From: Priapulus caudatus
Lineage: Eukaryota > Priapulida > Priapulimorpha > Priapulimorphida > Priapulidae
Reading direction: 5' to 3'
DNA length: 29,819 bases
Assembly (NCBI RefSeq): GCF_000485595.1
Contig: NW_014577086.1
Span: forward strand, 582,215 to 612,033
Shown: in pieces, positions 1 to 12,800 of the stretch
Layout of the letters: the number at the start of each line of letters is the position of its first letter
Numbering within the stretch: position 1 is the first letter of the stretch
The notes under the pieces: model-generated
Seen by the model: only the letters and a program-made list of their open reading frames with translations
Database searches by the model: none
What the model was told of the DNA's origin: nothing
Position numbers and translations under genes: made by a program

Positions 1-347
1 CTTAAAAATGTTTAAAACTTAACGGACTACAGTTTGATTTACAAACGAGGTGGCGCCACCTCAAGCGCCCGATCTGAGAAGTTGCCCGCAAAACCACTTT
101 CCAGCCAAGGGCCTACAGACGAGTGTATTTCTTATTTAATTCATTTTAAGCAACAAGGATTTGCTAATGATTTATAAACGACAGGTATAGTTTCAGTTAT
201 ATATGGGATAATATTTGCCCCTAAAATAATACTCGTTTCTCGGTTAAATATAGCGATTTAGTAATAAATCATATTGACTTTTTGTGATGTATCCTCGCGG
301 TCATTTACGCAACAATAAAAATTGCAACCATACGCAACATTTTTCAG

Positions 348-430
348 GGCGGGGTGTCAGCACGGTCGCCGGGCCGGGAGCGAGCAGGACCAGGGTGTCA
401 TTGGCGGCCGTTCAATTCGAGCGTTTGATG
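348..430 (+). other. Weak candidate internal exon (GC-rich island)
   Basis: An 83-nt GC-rich island in AT-rich surroundings is bounded by acatttttcag on the left and gtaatt on the right, and two of the three forward frames are open. One frame reads RGVSTVAGPGASRTRVSLAA then VQFERLM. I do not recognise the protein. It may be chance. Confidence 0.15.
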
Positions 431-1554
431 GTAATTAATAATTAAGTATCTGGTGACAAATAATGTAGGTTATAGACGATTGTTATACAGTAAGTACAGT
501 GTATGCAGGCTGAAATCCTTATGAGGCTAGCTGTCCCTTTATGATTTTCAAGACAAAAGTTGACTAAGAAGTTGCTGAGGTGGACAGGAGCACTGCTAAC
601 GACAAGGTTCTTCTTTTTTATGTAATGCCGTCGATTTCCTTTAGGTTTTCCTCATGAAATCTGTCAACAAATCAGTATTACCGGATTTACCTCTGAATTT
701 CGGGGAGCCTGGCAGCTGACGATGCGGCATAGAGTAAACAGTTAATAAGGAAATGTAATAGTTTATGCTACAGTGCGGCGCTGTGACTACAGGCTTACGT
801 TCACGACGAGATCAGCCCCCTATTACTCTGAATTCGGCTGAAATACCACCCGTTGCTAACCACAACCCGCAGACGTTCACCCACTGATGAATCGAGGCTT
901 AGCTTGGCTAGGTATAATTAGTAACATAATTTCTCGCGTTAGACTTAGGGGAAGTGTTTTTTCATTGATGGTGGGCTGCCCCATGAAAGTCAGTTGTTTT
1001 TGTGGCCCAGTTTTTCACGTAAACTTACACAAAATTATGATCCAGATGAACATACGATATGCTTTGGTGATGGACGATTATCAAAAGGAAATTCGGGAGA
1101 AATATTTTCAATGCGCATGAGCCTAAGTTGAAAAAACGACACTCCGGCGCCTAGCTATCAATGTAGCGCACTACAGGTTTCACAGCTTACGAGACCGCCT
1201 CAAAATTGCCGTTCACACGACTGACAATACGCCGACCAGCGTGGTGCCGTTGTTTTCAGCGCGGAATCACTTCCGCCCGACCCGAATAAGCTTCGTGTAT
1301 TTCAGTACGTACTTGGCGAAGCCGCGGCTATAATGTCTGAATATTTATTTTTACCGTCTCTGTGAACGCCTCAGTACAGTACTGCAAATCCTCGTTGTTG
1401 AACGCAGCTTACACGATACGTCGTCCCGTTCGACAGTGCCAGCTGCAGTTGCATCCCCCAGCTTCGACATCCCAACTCGTTTTGACAATCCCCCCCAACG
1501 TCCCGAATATCGTGACCGTACGTCGAGCGGTTAAGATTTGTGCCCAACTGTTGA

Positions 1555-1650
1555 CGGACGCACGGACGCACGCACGCACAGACGGACGATCATGCGATTC
1601 TACAAGCTGCATCTGCCTATGGTCAGATGAGCTAAAAAGTGAACAGAATT
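1555..1650. repeat. GACG/CACG-rich repeat with hairpin-like tail
   Basis: A run of gacggacgcacg-type units is followed by gcatctgcctatggtcagat and gagctaaaaag. Similar GACG-rich tracts followed by a motif around 'gctcatctgcctatgg' are, in my recollection, a dispersed repeat in marine invertebrate genomes. I cannot define its ends. Confidence 0.35.
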
Positions 1651-2656
1651 ACTTATAATTATATTTTGTGAAAAAGTGCTTTTTGTTTTTTGTTTTTTTA
1701 CTATTTACGGTACCGTAATCACTTTTATCATATGACACCACCAATTTACCTGAAAATCGTATGTGTTCTTCCAAAAAGTTCTTTGAATACGACATGGTTT
1801 CACAGTTTTCCTAAATGTTGGCATTAGGGAGAATCATATTCATAGACGAAAACAAGGTCTGGATAGTAAAGCTTAATTAAGGCTTATAGAGCTATAGTTA
1901 AGGTAAAGCTTGAATATATTTATTCACATATTGCTAGAATATTTGTTACTATTAGTATTATCTATAGAATCAAAAAATGTTCTATATATATATATAGAAG
2001 TTGAAAACTATGCAAAACGCTGTTAAAACGCGTCTTCATTATTATGAGCTTTTGAAATACGCCCATACGGTTCTCAGTAGCTCATTGCCAACCAATCCCT
2101 TGAAGAGCTCATGTTCATTTCGCTATAAAAGTACAGCATCAAGGGGAGCCAAGGCAGACAGCTCGACTGCACACTGGAAATTTTTATTACAGTTAACATG
2201 TCTATCACGAGGATTCACACAACCTAACTAAATAATTTTACGTCCAAAATCTGCTCTAGTTCATAATATAACTCACCACTGGATTTGGAGTCGCCATCAC
2301 TTCTGATTTAAGACAAAACTTCACAAACCATATCAGAAGAGAGCGGGCGCACCGTCCGCCATACACTGTCTGAGCTTGCCTGCTTTTATACTGTGGTTTA
2401 TAATGGCGTATGAACCTAATACCTAAGGGCACATCCGCGGCGCTAGGTCTCACATTGGCATTTCCCTGCTAGTTAACTATCGCCGGGTACAGGGATCTCC
2501 GTGAGGGCATGACGATCGATCGATGACGTTGCATGACGTCAGATGTCACCAAGGCTTTATAATCTCTCGCCAAACCCATAAACAATAGCTAAACTTTGCT
2601 CAAAGTATAACGCACAAAGCATCATAATATAAATGAGAGTACTTATGTATGTACAT

Positions 2657-2702
2657 ACTCACGTACGCACGCACGCACACAGGCAGGCGCGCGCACACAC
2701 AT
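2657..2702. repeat. Microsatellite (ACGC/GCAC/CA)
   Basis: The sequence cycles through cacgtacgcacgcacgcaca and ends in gcgcgcacacacatt, an alternating purine-pyrimidine tract of Z-DNA type. No gene is involved. Confidence 0.85.
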
Positions 2703-2807
2703 TGACATTGTAAGTGTCATTTGTAACACATTATTGTCATTGACGCGCGCCATTCTCAGCCTGAACCTGAGGTCAGTTGGTTGTGGGTTGTGTCGCAGCA
2801 GTGCCCC

Positions 2808-2874
2808 TAATAATAATAATAATAATAGCATAATAATAATAGCAATAATAATAATAGCAGTCGTAATAATAATA
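2808..2874. repeat. AAT trinucleotide microsatellite
   Basis: About 20 imperfect AAT units, interrupted by agc. Confidence 0.85.
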
Positions 2875-3943
2875 AATGTATTATATATAATACATACATG
2901 CGAAATATATTATATACAGCTCAGCTAGTGCTTGAAGCCGTTGTCGATTTATGTTTGTGCCAAAATTTACAATATTTACATCATGATTCATAATTAAAAT
3001 ACTAAAAACTTCAAAAATATCAGAATGCTTCAAAATAGTCTAATAATATTACAACTTAGAACACCCGAGTGTTGCAGTGAGCCACTAAACTAAACTAAAT
3101 CATTTAGGAAATGACAGAACATCTAGAGTGTTACTCTGTCTATATTTGATAAACTTTGATCGTCTTTGATTTAGTCCCTTGTACGTTGAAGACTATAGTC
3201 AGTATATAAGGTTATGAAAACAATGAACAAACGCAGCCCTACTATTGTGTCACTCTTTTGTCCTGGCAATGCCAGTTTTTTTTTGTAGAGTGACTTGCTC
3301 TGAAAACCGATTTATTTATACACTATAACTAATACTACTTGACATGCTTAGTGTGGAATTACTCAGTATAGAAAAAAAACGTGTTTGCATGCATATTCTA
3401 CATTTACAGAACTGAACTTCTGAAGTGAATAAATAACATTTTTTTATACATTCCTGAAATTATACGCCAATCTTATAGCATTAATGGATATATACGGAAA
3501 TAATCCTGGACCATGTATGGCTATAACATGTACGACCACTACAATAAAACCATGAAACACAATTTACTAATGTACTTTTTTATTTTCTGTTTGCTTCCAC
3601 ATTGTTTTCATGTATATGTTTACACCATGATCATCATCATAACAACATAAATAATGCTTGAACAGCATCCACAAACATTAGCACTATAACCTCCTACAAT
3701 GGAGTATAGTCCTTTCATTAACTTCAATATTTCTCTTTTGTCCAACGGTTTATATTCTATACACAATTTTTACATAGAGAGCTACGAAACCCTTGTTTCA
3801 GATAAAAGCAGCAAAAATGCAGGCATATCACTGATATGCAAAATCTTACTAATGCTCTCACTCCCCAGTTTGAACCAGCTTCAAAAATTCGTGCACAGGC
3901 ACAGGGAAATGTTAAGAAGTTTGCCATCTGCATAGATTGATAC

Positions 3944-3987
3944 TATCAAGAGTACATAATGGGAGATCCCATTATGTACTCTTGATA
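3944..3987. repeat. Near-perfect 44-nt palindrome (21-bp arms, 2-nt spacer)
   Basis: The left arm, tatcaagagtacataatggg plus a, is exactly reverse-complementary to the right arm, with GA between. It sits in the region downstream of SOS. In RNA from either strand it would form a long perfect hairpin. Confidence 0.9.
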
Positions 3988-4129
3988 CTATTCATCACAG
4001 CACTACCCAGTGTGAGCAGCACACCCAATTCTGATTTCTCTCTACTTATTTATGAAAACAAAAATTGCATATTTCCGTTGTGGAAGTGACAGATAAGTGA
4101 ATGGAAATAAATAACAATAAAAATCTCTA

Positions 4130-4215
4130 CACCTGGACTTGAACCATTGGCCTACATATTTTCACAGACTTTCTCTACAGAAGGCACTAAGCAGATTCTC
4201 GGTTATTAAGGTTGG
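4130..4215 (-). other. Possible tRNA-derived (SINE-like) fragment
   Basis: On the minus strand, tgcttagtgc resembles a tRNA A box. About 49 nt later ggttcaagtcc resembles a B box (GGTTCRANNCC), which is normal tRNA spacing. The T-arm pairs poorly and no acceptor stem is evident, so this is not a functional tRNA. An AT-rich tail (tttttattgttatttattt) follows. It could be a SINE head or chance. Confidence 0.25.
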
Positions 4216-4730
4216 ACAACCTGCAGTGACTACACAAAATGACGTGAACGTAACTGCAGGTGAATTTCCCAAGGATTGATCACAAGCGCACTCCTTATAT
4301 CTAATACCTGTCGTAGACTCCACTCACGTACGTACGGATCGCCTGCATATATCGTATTTATGAATTCTGTACAGCTGCAACCTTGCTCACAATTCATTTC
4401 AAGCAACCATTAATTAACCTCTTGGCTAATTGGCTAATTGTTTGTTTTGTGAAGAACATTAACAAGACTTCTGCATTATTTACAAACCGCATAGCAGACG
4501 ATGTGTGTTCGCCTTGTTGGCCGACCGTTTCAGCCTAAAAGCACTGTTATGGCAGTTCCCATTTTTCTACTACTGAACGGCACTACACAGCATTCAAAAA
4601 CAACAGCTTCGTGTGACTAAATCAGACTACAATGCCACTGATAGGCTGAGAAAAGTTGGAATAGGTGGGCAAAAAGACCAACATGTATGAGGGTAGTCAA
4701 CAGCAACTAATTCTGCTGGCCGATTCTACC

Positions 4731-4750
4731 CCAATGGAGATCTCCATTGG
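4731..4750. repeat. Perfect 20-bp palindrome
   Basis: ccaatggagatctccattgg is its own reverse complement, centred on an AGATCT. Confidence 0.9.
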
Positions 4751-5596
4751 CTAGAGACAAGTCACAGTCTTCACTGTCTGGTCTCCATTCTAGAACAGAG
4801 ACCAACTCGACCATACAGAATTCCCTGCCTTAAGATCATAACTTGGGCTCTAATCTTGCACATCACAATTCTACCATAAGGTTTTGTTTAGACCACTATA
4901 CATTACACACAACTTTCAATATCGAGCTTTGCATGGCACCGGCCTTTTGTTTACTGCACAAAAATGTTTTATATACTACTTGTTACTGTCACTTCACCAC
5001 CGTTCATCAATGAATCACATTACCTATTACATAAATTTTTCGCTAAAACTATGATCGCCTGCAAACAGCACGTTTGGCTATTCATACCAGTGCCTATATG
5101 ATATTTCAAGCGACCGTACGCTTACTTTGTTCAGTATAACTGGTGAGCATATCTTGCTTGTTTTTCTTCACTAAACAAACGTATTATCTTGCTTGCATGC
5201 ACGCAAGCATTTTCTTCCGCTGAAGAGTACCAAAATGTTGCCCAAGATCACTCACGCAGAACGAAAGTTTCATTCATTGCAACAGAACAAAATCGCACAC
5301 TATCAGATGCTGCAGAAAGCTACATCTGTTGCTGTCGACCCATGCCTAGTCTTCTGATCTCCATCCAAAAATATCCGACTTCTTGTTTGTCGTACATACA
5401 ATCTGAAGTTTTCCCCCATCGATGCTAATACGTTATGTAAAATCTGGTGTTCGCACAAGCGCAATGCCGTAATTTTGTTCCGACAGGGGGCATCTGCTGC
5501 CCTCCCCCCCACCCTCCCCCCACATCACAGTGGCAGCAGACAAACAGCTGTCTTTACAGAGCCGTGCCTGAGGCCGTGCACGCACACACATGAGTT

Positions 5597-6366
5597 CTAG
5601 CTGGCGGGGCTGTGTCGACTCGGACTCTGATGGTACACGTTGCCCTGTATGGTGTGCACGCTTCCCATGCCGGGCGCGTCATGGTAAATGTTGCTGTGGG
5701 CGCTGTGCCCGCTCGCCAGGCTCGCGTCGAGATGAGTGAGTCGTTCCTGCTCGTTCCGACCTCCGGGCGACAAAACCGTCGGCATCAGTGTTCTATCGAC
5801 AGGGGGCGGCACGATTGCCGGCAGCGACATTGTCCTGTCGATGGGCGGCGACATCGTCTGCTCAACCGGCGCCGGCGCCGTCCGCTCGGCCGCCGCGGCC
5901 GGCGACGCCGGGCAGCTGCGGCCAGGCGGCACCACCGTATGGATTCGGTCCTTCTCCATGCTCTGCAGTCGCTCCAGAGCAAGTTTGTAAGTTTTCGGCG
6001 GCAGCTCCGGCACCGGCTCCGGCACCTCGGACACCGCCTGCGGCACGCTGCCGTTCACGGCACCCGTGGACTGGCCGCGCGGCAGTGTCGCGCTGCGCGG
6101 AAGCTCGGGCCGCGGCCGCGGGTTGTGCGGGCGTGGGAGGGTGCTGGACGACTCCCTGCGCGGAGGAATCGGAGGCTTGACGCTCTCGCGCGGCGGCAGC
6201 TGCGGCGCGTCCGGTGCTTGCTGAACCTTGTTCGGCGAGAGCTCCTCGACGGACAGCTCCCTCTTCCTGCGCGGCGGGAGCGGGGGAGGCTGCTGCACGG
6301 GTGGTACGGGTGGCTGGGACTGTTGCACCGGAGGAGTCACCGTGCCCGTCACCACCGGAGCGTGAA
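5597..6366 (-). CDS. SOS: SOS terminal exon V: proline-rich GRB2-binding tail and stop
   Basis: 770 nt including the TAG stop; 255 whole codons after the split valine. It is GC-rich and rich in Pro and Arg. SH3-ligand motifs seen are [30 protein letters not shown] and ELPPKTYK. The first resembles the PPPVPPRRR sites by which GRB2 binds vertebrate SOS, and the last matches human KLPPKTYK. The end holds two related motifs, NIYH and NVYH, of unknown role. The acceptor is aattttag, and the phase fits the previous exon (G + TT = Val). High GC creates a 252-codon open frame on the opposite strand, which I regard as a shadow. Confidence 0.94.
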
Positions 6367-9326
6367 CTAAAATTAATTGAAATGAACGTTGTTAATTATT
6401 ATTTTCTGCGCTACAGATGTTATTTATGTACCTTTAATAAACAACAACAAGAAGAATGTTTCATCAAAATATCTGTGGGTTATCACCTGTTAGGGCTGTA
6501 GAATAAAGTGTAAATTAGTGGTTTAGTGGAGTAGAATGAATATGGAATCGTTTTGAAAGCTATCACGGCTGATGTTGCCAAAGATTGTTTACGTTTCTTC
6601 TTTCAGTTATTCTTTAGCCAGTTTGTCAGTAACACACAACACATGTCTGCACTCCCAACAGCTGCTAGCACGTGGGGCAGGAAACTAACTAGTCTTACTG
6701 AATAAATCAACAATTTTATCTCGTTTAATTAGTAAAAACATAAATTTCATCAAATTAGAGACAAAGAAATTTTATTAAAACCAACTAATCGATTAGTCAA
6801 GCTGTGCACTTTCTCGTCGGCACCGTTACGCACCTGACCCAATGAGGACGTTCGCGAACACGCTGCTGTCACTGCCGCCCTGCGGCGGTGGCGTGAGCGG
6901 CGTGCTCGGCGTGAGCGGGGACCGTGGCGACGTCGTATCACCGACGTCTTCGTGCACCTGCTGGAAGCTGTGTCGCAGCTCCATCGACAGCGGCACCGGC
7001 TGCGTGCGGTTAGACAGCCGCGACTTGATCCCTGGCGACTTGAGAGGGAAGGCGCTCACCCTCGGCTGTAACACACAACCAACGATAGATTTACGCTGAG
7101 TGCTCACTTCCCAGCAGGCCGGGGCATCACTAGCCAATGCTACTGAGACATCATCACGAGCAAAAGCCGACAAATGATTTCAGTCTATTTAGATTGGTTG
7201 TTACTATATCAGGTAGAGATGGGCTTTGTTAACGGTTCGACTCTGACCCTGCACTTTTCTGGGGAGGCTATGTCTCATGCTACTTACAAATTTTGGTGCC
7301 TGTTTGGAGTTTCGTGGCTCTATTTCAAGTGATTTGTTGTAGAGATAGTCGTTGAACTCTTTCTCCGTCCTATCACCGAGCGGATTCAAGTTCTCTAGGA
7401 ACATCTGAAATCATATTCACGAGTAATTGTGACTACAGCAGTACTGCAGCCTGTTTGGAGTTTCATGGCTCTATTTCAAGTAATTTTTTGTAAAAAAATA
7501 GTTGTTGAACTTTTTCTCCGTCATATCACTGAGTGGATTCAAGTTCTCTATGAACATCTGAAATCATATTCATGAGTTATTGTGACTACCACACAACACA
7601 TGAAGAAATAATACATATACCACTTTCTGCACTATTTATGGATTGACATAATATTGTCGCTTCCATTGTATCACTAAGGAGAATATGGTAGAAAGAGAAT
7701 AAAGGAAATGGAATTACTCATCATAAACCATCAGAGATTGTGAGTCAAAACACATCATCAATGTGATCATCCAGATCATTGACCTACTAGTACTACTGTA
7801 CTACTACAACTGGCCAATTTATAACTCATTCGTACCCCTGCCTCATCTGAAATATACTAGTAAACCTGCCCAATTTAGAAACCACCTATACACCTACCTG
7901 ATCCAAAACCTACCAGTACCAATTTATAAACCACAAGTATACCTGACAGATCTAAAAGCCACCAGGGCACATTACCGATCTCGAACCCACCAGATCCCCC
8001 ATCCATTCCCATTTACTAAAAAGGAGCATTCAAACTTAGCTTTAAAGCTTAGACTTACATAAAAATATATTGAGCTAACAAGTTTAAATGCCATTTTAAA
8101 AGATTCTTGATGGATACAGCACGTTTATATCTTTCGCCATACCAAACATGGTAAAAGCTTTTTTTGAACAATGCCAGATCCCAAAACAATGTAACACAAG
8201 TATACTGGACTGGTTTTTCATCCAGATGTTCAAAATACTTTTGCAAGAGAAAAACGTACAGCTACAAACGTGCATCAAATACAAATACTAAACTATGAAC
8301 AGCAAGCGGATTACTCTCTTTGCTTAACCCCCACCTGCTCGAAATACAATTTCATGCATGGCTAAAGGCAGGCATAGTAAGGTATCTGTATGGGGCTATC
8401 ATGCATTTGTGATTGAAATGACAGCTGCTGAATGAGTGGCAGTGAGCAATGTATTTTTCATGCCAATAGAGAGTGAATGACCGAAGAAATGAGATTTTGC
8501 GACTAAAGAGCCGAGCACTAGGAGTGAAAGCAAATTTGCCAGCAAAATAAAAAAAAACACAACAAAAACGAAAAAAAAGACATACAGAACTTTGACTTAA
8601 TGCTCTAACATTACTCCACTATCGCTAGTGATGGCAGGCTTACCCTAATGTCAGGCTCAACCGTCAGGCAATATGGTTGATTCTGGTACTGTTGAATCTC
8701 TCCCGTTATCTCTGCCACTTTCCGCCGCTTAGCAAAATTGATAATGCCTTCATGCATGTTAGGAAGGAAGTCTGGGTTGCCTTCCTCTATGTGTAAAATG
8801 TTGGTCAGATACATTCCTGGAAAAGAGCAGCAGCATAAGTGCCCTATAGTTAGATTGTAGCACCCTGAATCCATTTACATATGAACAAAGTCTCTTTGTG
8901 CAGTACACACACATGAACCATACACATTGTTCTTTATGTATTTTAGTCATCCTAAACGCAAACACGCTGGCCTGACATGAGTTTGTGTGCTTACCGAAGA
9001 AGGGCACACACGGAGGATCAATAGAGCGCAGTTTTTCCATGTACTTGCGGAAGTGGTCAGAGTTGAGCTCCTTCGCCTCATCCAATAGTTTGACTAGCTT
9101 ACTTGGGCATTCCTGAATACAATCATCAACACAGTGGGAACATGTTCTCCCGCACAGGTACAATAACCCCAAATCCACAATAGTACCATAATGAACAGCT
9201 GGTAAATAAATAGTTTTCCAGAGAGATGAAAAGAGAGAGAGAGAGACGAGAGAAGACACGACCCGGAAGAGATGATTAGATAGAGACTTAGAAGCAGAAA
9301 GACGGACGAGAGGAGATAGAGCAAGG

Positions 9327-9370
<44 letters not shown>

Positions 9371-9481
9371 GAGAGAGCGAGAGCAGGGCGAGGAGAGAGA
9401 CAGAGGGACAGAGAGCAGGACAGAACCAGAGACCGAGACAGAGACGAGGAGACAGAGACAGGAGACAGAGAGAGCGAGAGA

Positions 9482-9512
<31 letters not shown>

Positions 9513-9802
9513 CAGAGACAGGAGACACGAGACAGAGAGAGAAGAGAGATGACGAGAGAGGAGAGAAAGAGAGAGAGATAGATAGATAGAGATAGAGCAA
9601 GAAAGAGAAGAGGAGATAGGCAAGAGAGAGGAGAGAGAGACTAGAGAGAGAGAGAGAGAGAGAGAGAAGACAAGAGAGACAAGAGACAGGTCGAGGAGAG
9701 AGGACGAGAGAGGAGAGGAGGGAGACCAGGGAGAGAGAGACGAGAGAGAGACAGAGACAGAGACAGAGAGCAGAGGGAGAGAGAGCAGAGAGAGGAACCG
9801 AG

Positions 9803-9863
<61 letters not shown>

Positions 9864-12800
9864 GGTGTCTATACCCGCATCGTGTGCTCCAGTCGGTAGA
9901 CAGCGGCAGAGTTCATAGCGCTCACAATCTCTAAAACACCGTTGAAGTTGTTCAGATCCATGAGAACCTGCAGGATCTCAAGGATGCGTGAGACGACAGC
10001 CACGCGCTCCTCCATGTTCTCCGTCTCCATGATGCACTTCTCCAGCCAAAGTGTAAACTATAAGCAGACAAGACGCTACCCTCTGTCACTGATCACAAAC
10101 CTCGCCAGACAACACTTATAACCGGTTCGTGAGTAGTAATTACAATTAATATCCGTAAATTTTGGGTGGAAACCAAGAGTAAGATAATAAGGAACATTGC
10201 GACTTGTATAATTATTAACAATCTTCTTGTGATTACATTACTCTTGACAGGATCTGGCACACATTACATGGTTCATACAGAAGAACTGAACATTTTTTCA
10301 AGGACCTTTCAAGGACATTTTATCGGAAATTCAAGCACATTTTATCGGACATTTTATCGGAATTCATACACAGAACAAAACATACCTGGATTAATTTAAT
10401 AATAACCCCATTCTTAATCACTGTCACCTCTAAGACTTACCTGGATCACATTAATAAACCCTTCTAAACACTGTCACTTCTACAACATACCTTGATTTAC
10501 TGACTGATTTTACTGACTTACTGTAATTTGTGATAATCATTTAACTGTCTATCGTGTCTATAGCTTTTTAAGCTCATTAACGCAATTTTTATTGAGGTTT
10601 GCACATTATTGATGGTACAAATTTTTTTTTTATTACAGACAAAGATTCTTTCTAAAAATTCAAGAACATTTTCATGAAATTCAAGGACTTTTCAAACACA
10701 AAATCAACATTTATTAAATTCAAGTACCTCTCAAGGACTCCCCTCAAATTCAAGGACTTTTCAAGGACTCCCCTCAAATTCAAGGACTTTTCAAGGACTG
10801 TGCGAACCATGCATTAACTCTTCTGTAGAAGCGTGTTTTAAACCAGATCTCGCTGTACTCACGTTTGTCGACAAGTGAATCATTTTGAGAAGGTTCGGCG
10901 ATCGCTTCTCTTTGTCTTTTTTCGTCCACGCAGTGCCTACTAGCTCGGAGGGCTTCACTGCCCGGTAGAGGTCAAACTCCAGCAGCGTGAGCTGCCGAGC
11001 CAACTCAATAGGATGAAGCTGAAACAGACCATCAAGTCTTTAGTAAATCATTCTCACTTTTTGTCATGTTTTGAATTACAAAAAAGACTTCACTTCTAAA
11101 CAATTGTTAAATAGCTGACCACAACAAGATAATCACATAAAACCAAGAGAATATGACATTTATAGTGCATAATAACAAAATGGGTTGCTACAGACTATGC
11201 TACAGTTTGCACAAAGTTATTCTATTTTAAAAGCAAGTTTAAAATAAGTTGATTGATCGTATACAACGATGGTATACTGACAAAAATTAGCCAAAAGCCA
11301 ATATCTCAGCCTAGGAATGTCTTATGGAAAAACAGTTGGCAGTTTGGTTTATTTTAAAGAGGGAAGAACGGTGATTGATGCAGTCCTACCAACTCACTTT
11401 AGACTTGCATTTAAAAAAGATATTTTGCTTAAATTACAGCAGGGTCTTCCTGTTTTGCCATTATACACTATACATGCTATAGGAGTATTATCCTCTTCTG
11501 CAATAATCAATACGTTATAGGGCTATATATTAGGCTATTGGTTCTGTCTACCGAGTTCATCATCTAAGTTTACTCATACCATCATAAGGTCAAAGTCCTG
11601 AGGCAGTTTTGCGATGTGCCACTCTATCGTCGGTGGTCTCGCCTCAAATGTGATCTCCCGTTGAGACTCTGAGCTGTCCATCTGTGTAAGTAACATACGG
11701 TAAACATTAACCCACATAGCACATAGCAGTGTCTGACAGAGGAAATTTATTCGGCGAGTAGGGCAAGTAAAATGGAACTTATATTGGCCTAAAATGAAAC
11801 TCGGTGACCCAAATTGATTATTGGTATTTTCCTTGTTTTACTGCAAACAAAACTTTGAGCGAACCCCCAGCCATTTTTGAAAGCATTTACAGATTTAGAG
11901 TTGCCATAATATGGTCCAATATACTAAAAATAAGTAGTCTCTAGCATTAATTGAATACAGTGTTCAACATGCCTCCATATTACATATAAATTGAAGACCA
12001 GACACAACTTTCACATAGACCCACTGCTGCCCAATGCAGAGACAGTCCTTACATTCTTTAAGAGCTTCTCCCACAGTTCATAAAACTTACAGCTTGAGAG
12101 GGGGTACACATTTGCATAGTACACAGCTAAATTTAGTCGCCATCAGGGCTAAAATCAGTCACGATTTACATTTGTTTTACTTTTAATGCTATTTGTTGTT
12201 TATTTTAATAACTTGTCGTTCAAATGTAATTGACACACATGTTAACATTTTCACACCACCGGTGATTCGTTTGATCTAGGAGCACTCAATAAATAAATTG
12301 CATTCTAACACACATGCTTTGGAATTACGTTGTAAAGTCAATACTTGACATCGAACAATGTTATCTAATCTCAATTATCACACTATTAAGGTTTTGGATT
12401 GAGATATTTCCGTATCTATCATTTTAAAAAGAAGAAAGAATGTGACCACTTAATAATCATATTTTGGGCCACTAATGATTCCTCTTTAGTAGTTTTGTGA
12501 TCACCGAAGTATGATCAGCAACATTTGGCAACTTGGTGACCAGTTATGTCAGGCACTGAGACCAACATTGGTGCACTATACTGGGCAAGTGGCATAACCG
12601 TGGGAAATGACACAACAATTCACATCAAAGGGCACTTTCTTCTCTGTGGCCTGCTCATTCACGATACTTATTCTAATATAGTATCGAGCTCATACCAAGT
12701 CATACTGGTTCCCAAGTTCCCGACAAAGGAAAACAAGACAGCCCTTTAACTGGATACGCACCCTCCTCTTGATGATCTTTGTGATTGATTCCACCCACTT

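Larger units (their letters stand above)
1..5596. other. Region downstream of SOS, no confident gene
   Basis: This 5.6-kb stretch follows the SOS stop codon on the minus strand and should contain its 3' UTR. No canonical AATAAA in the minus orientation occurs within roughly 1.5 kb of the stop. The first I noticed is near 3579-3584 (tttatt on plus), so the poly(A) site is undetermined. Short open frames here lack recognisable domains. Separate entries describe microsatellites, palindromes, a tRNA-like fragment and a weak exon candidate. Confidence 0.6.

Noticed and set aside
2001-2231. 76-codon plus-strand frame
   Set aside because: No recognisable domain, splice context or codon bias; length is compatible with chance.
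4130-4215. Functional tRNA gene
   Set aside because: A- and B-box-like spacing is present, but the acceptor and T stems do not pair. Kept only as a possible SINE remnant.
5612-6370. 252-codon plus-strand open frame
   Set aside because: Exactly antisense to the proline-rich SOS exon. It is rich in Arg/His/Leu as expected from the reverse strand of GC-rich Pro codons, and has no domain.
9094-9623. Long Ser/Leu-rich minus-strand frames
   Set aside because: Translations of the GA/CT repeat. The only real coding part nearby is the exon R segment.
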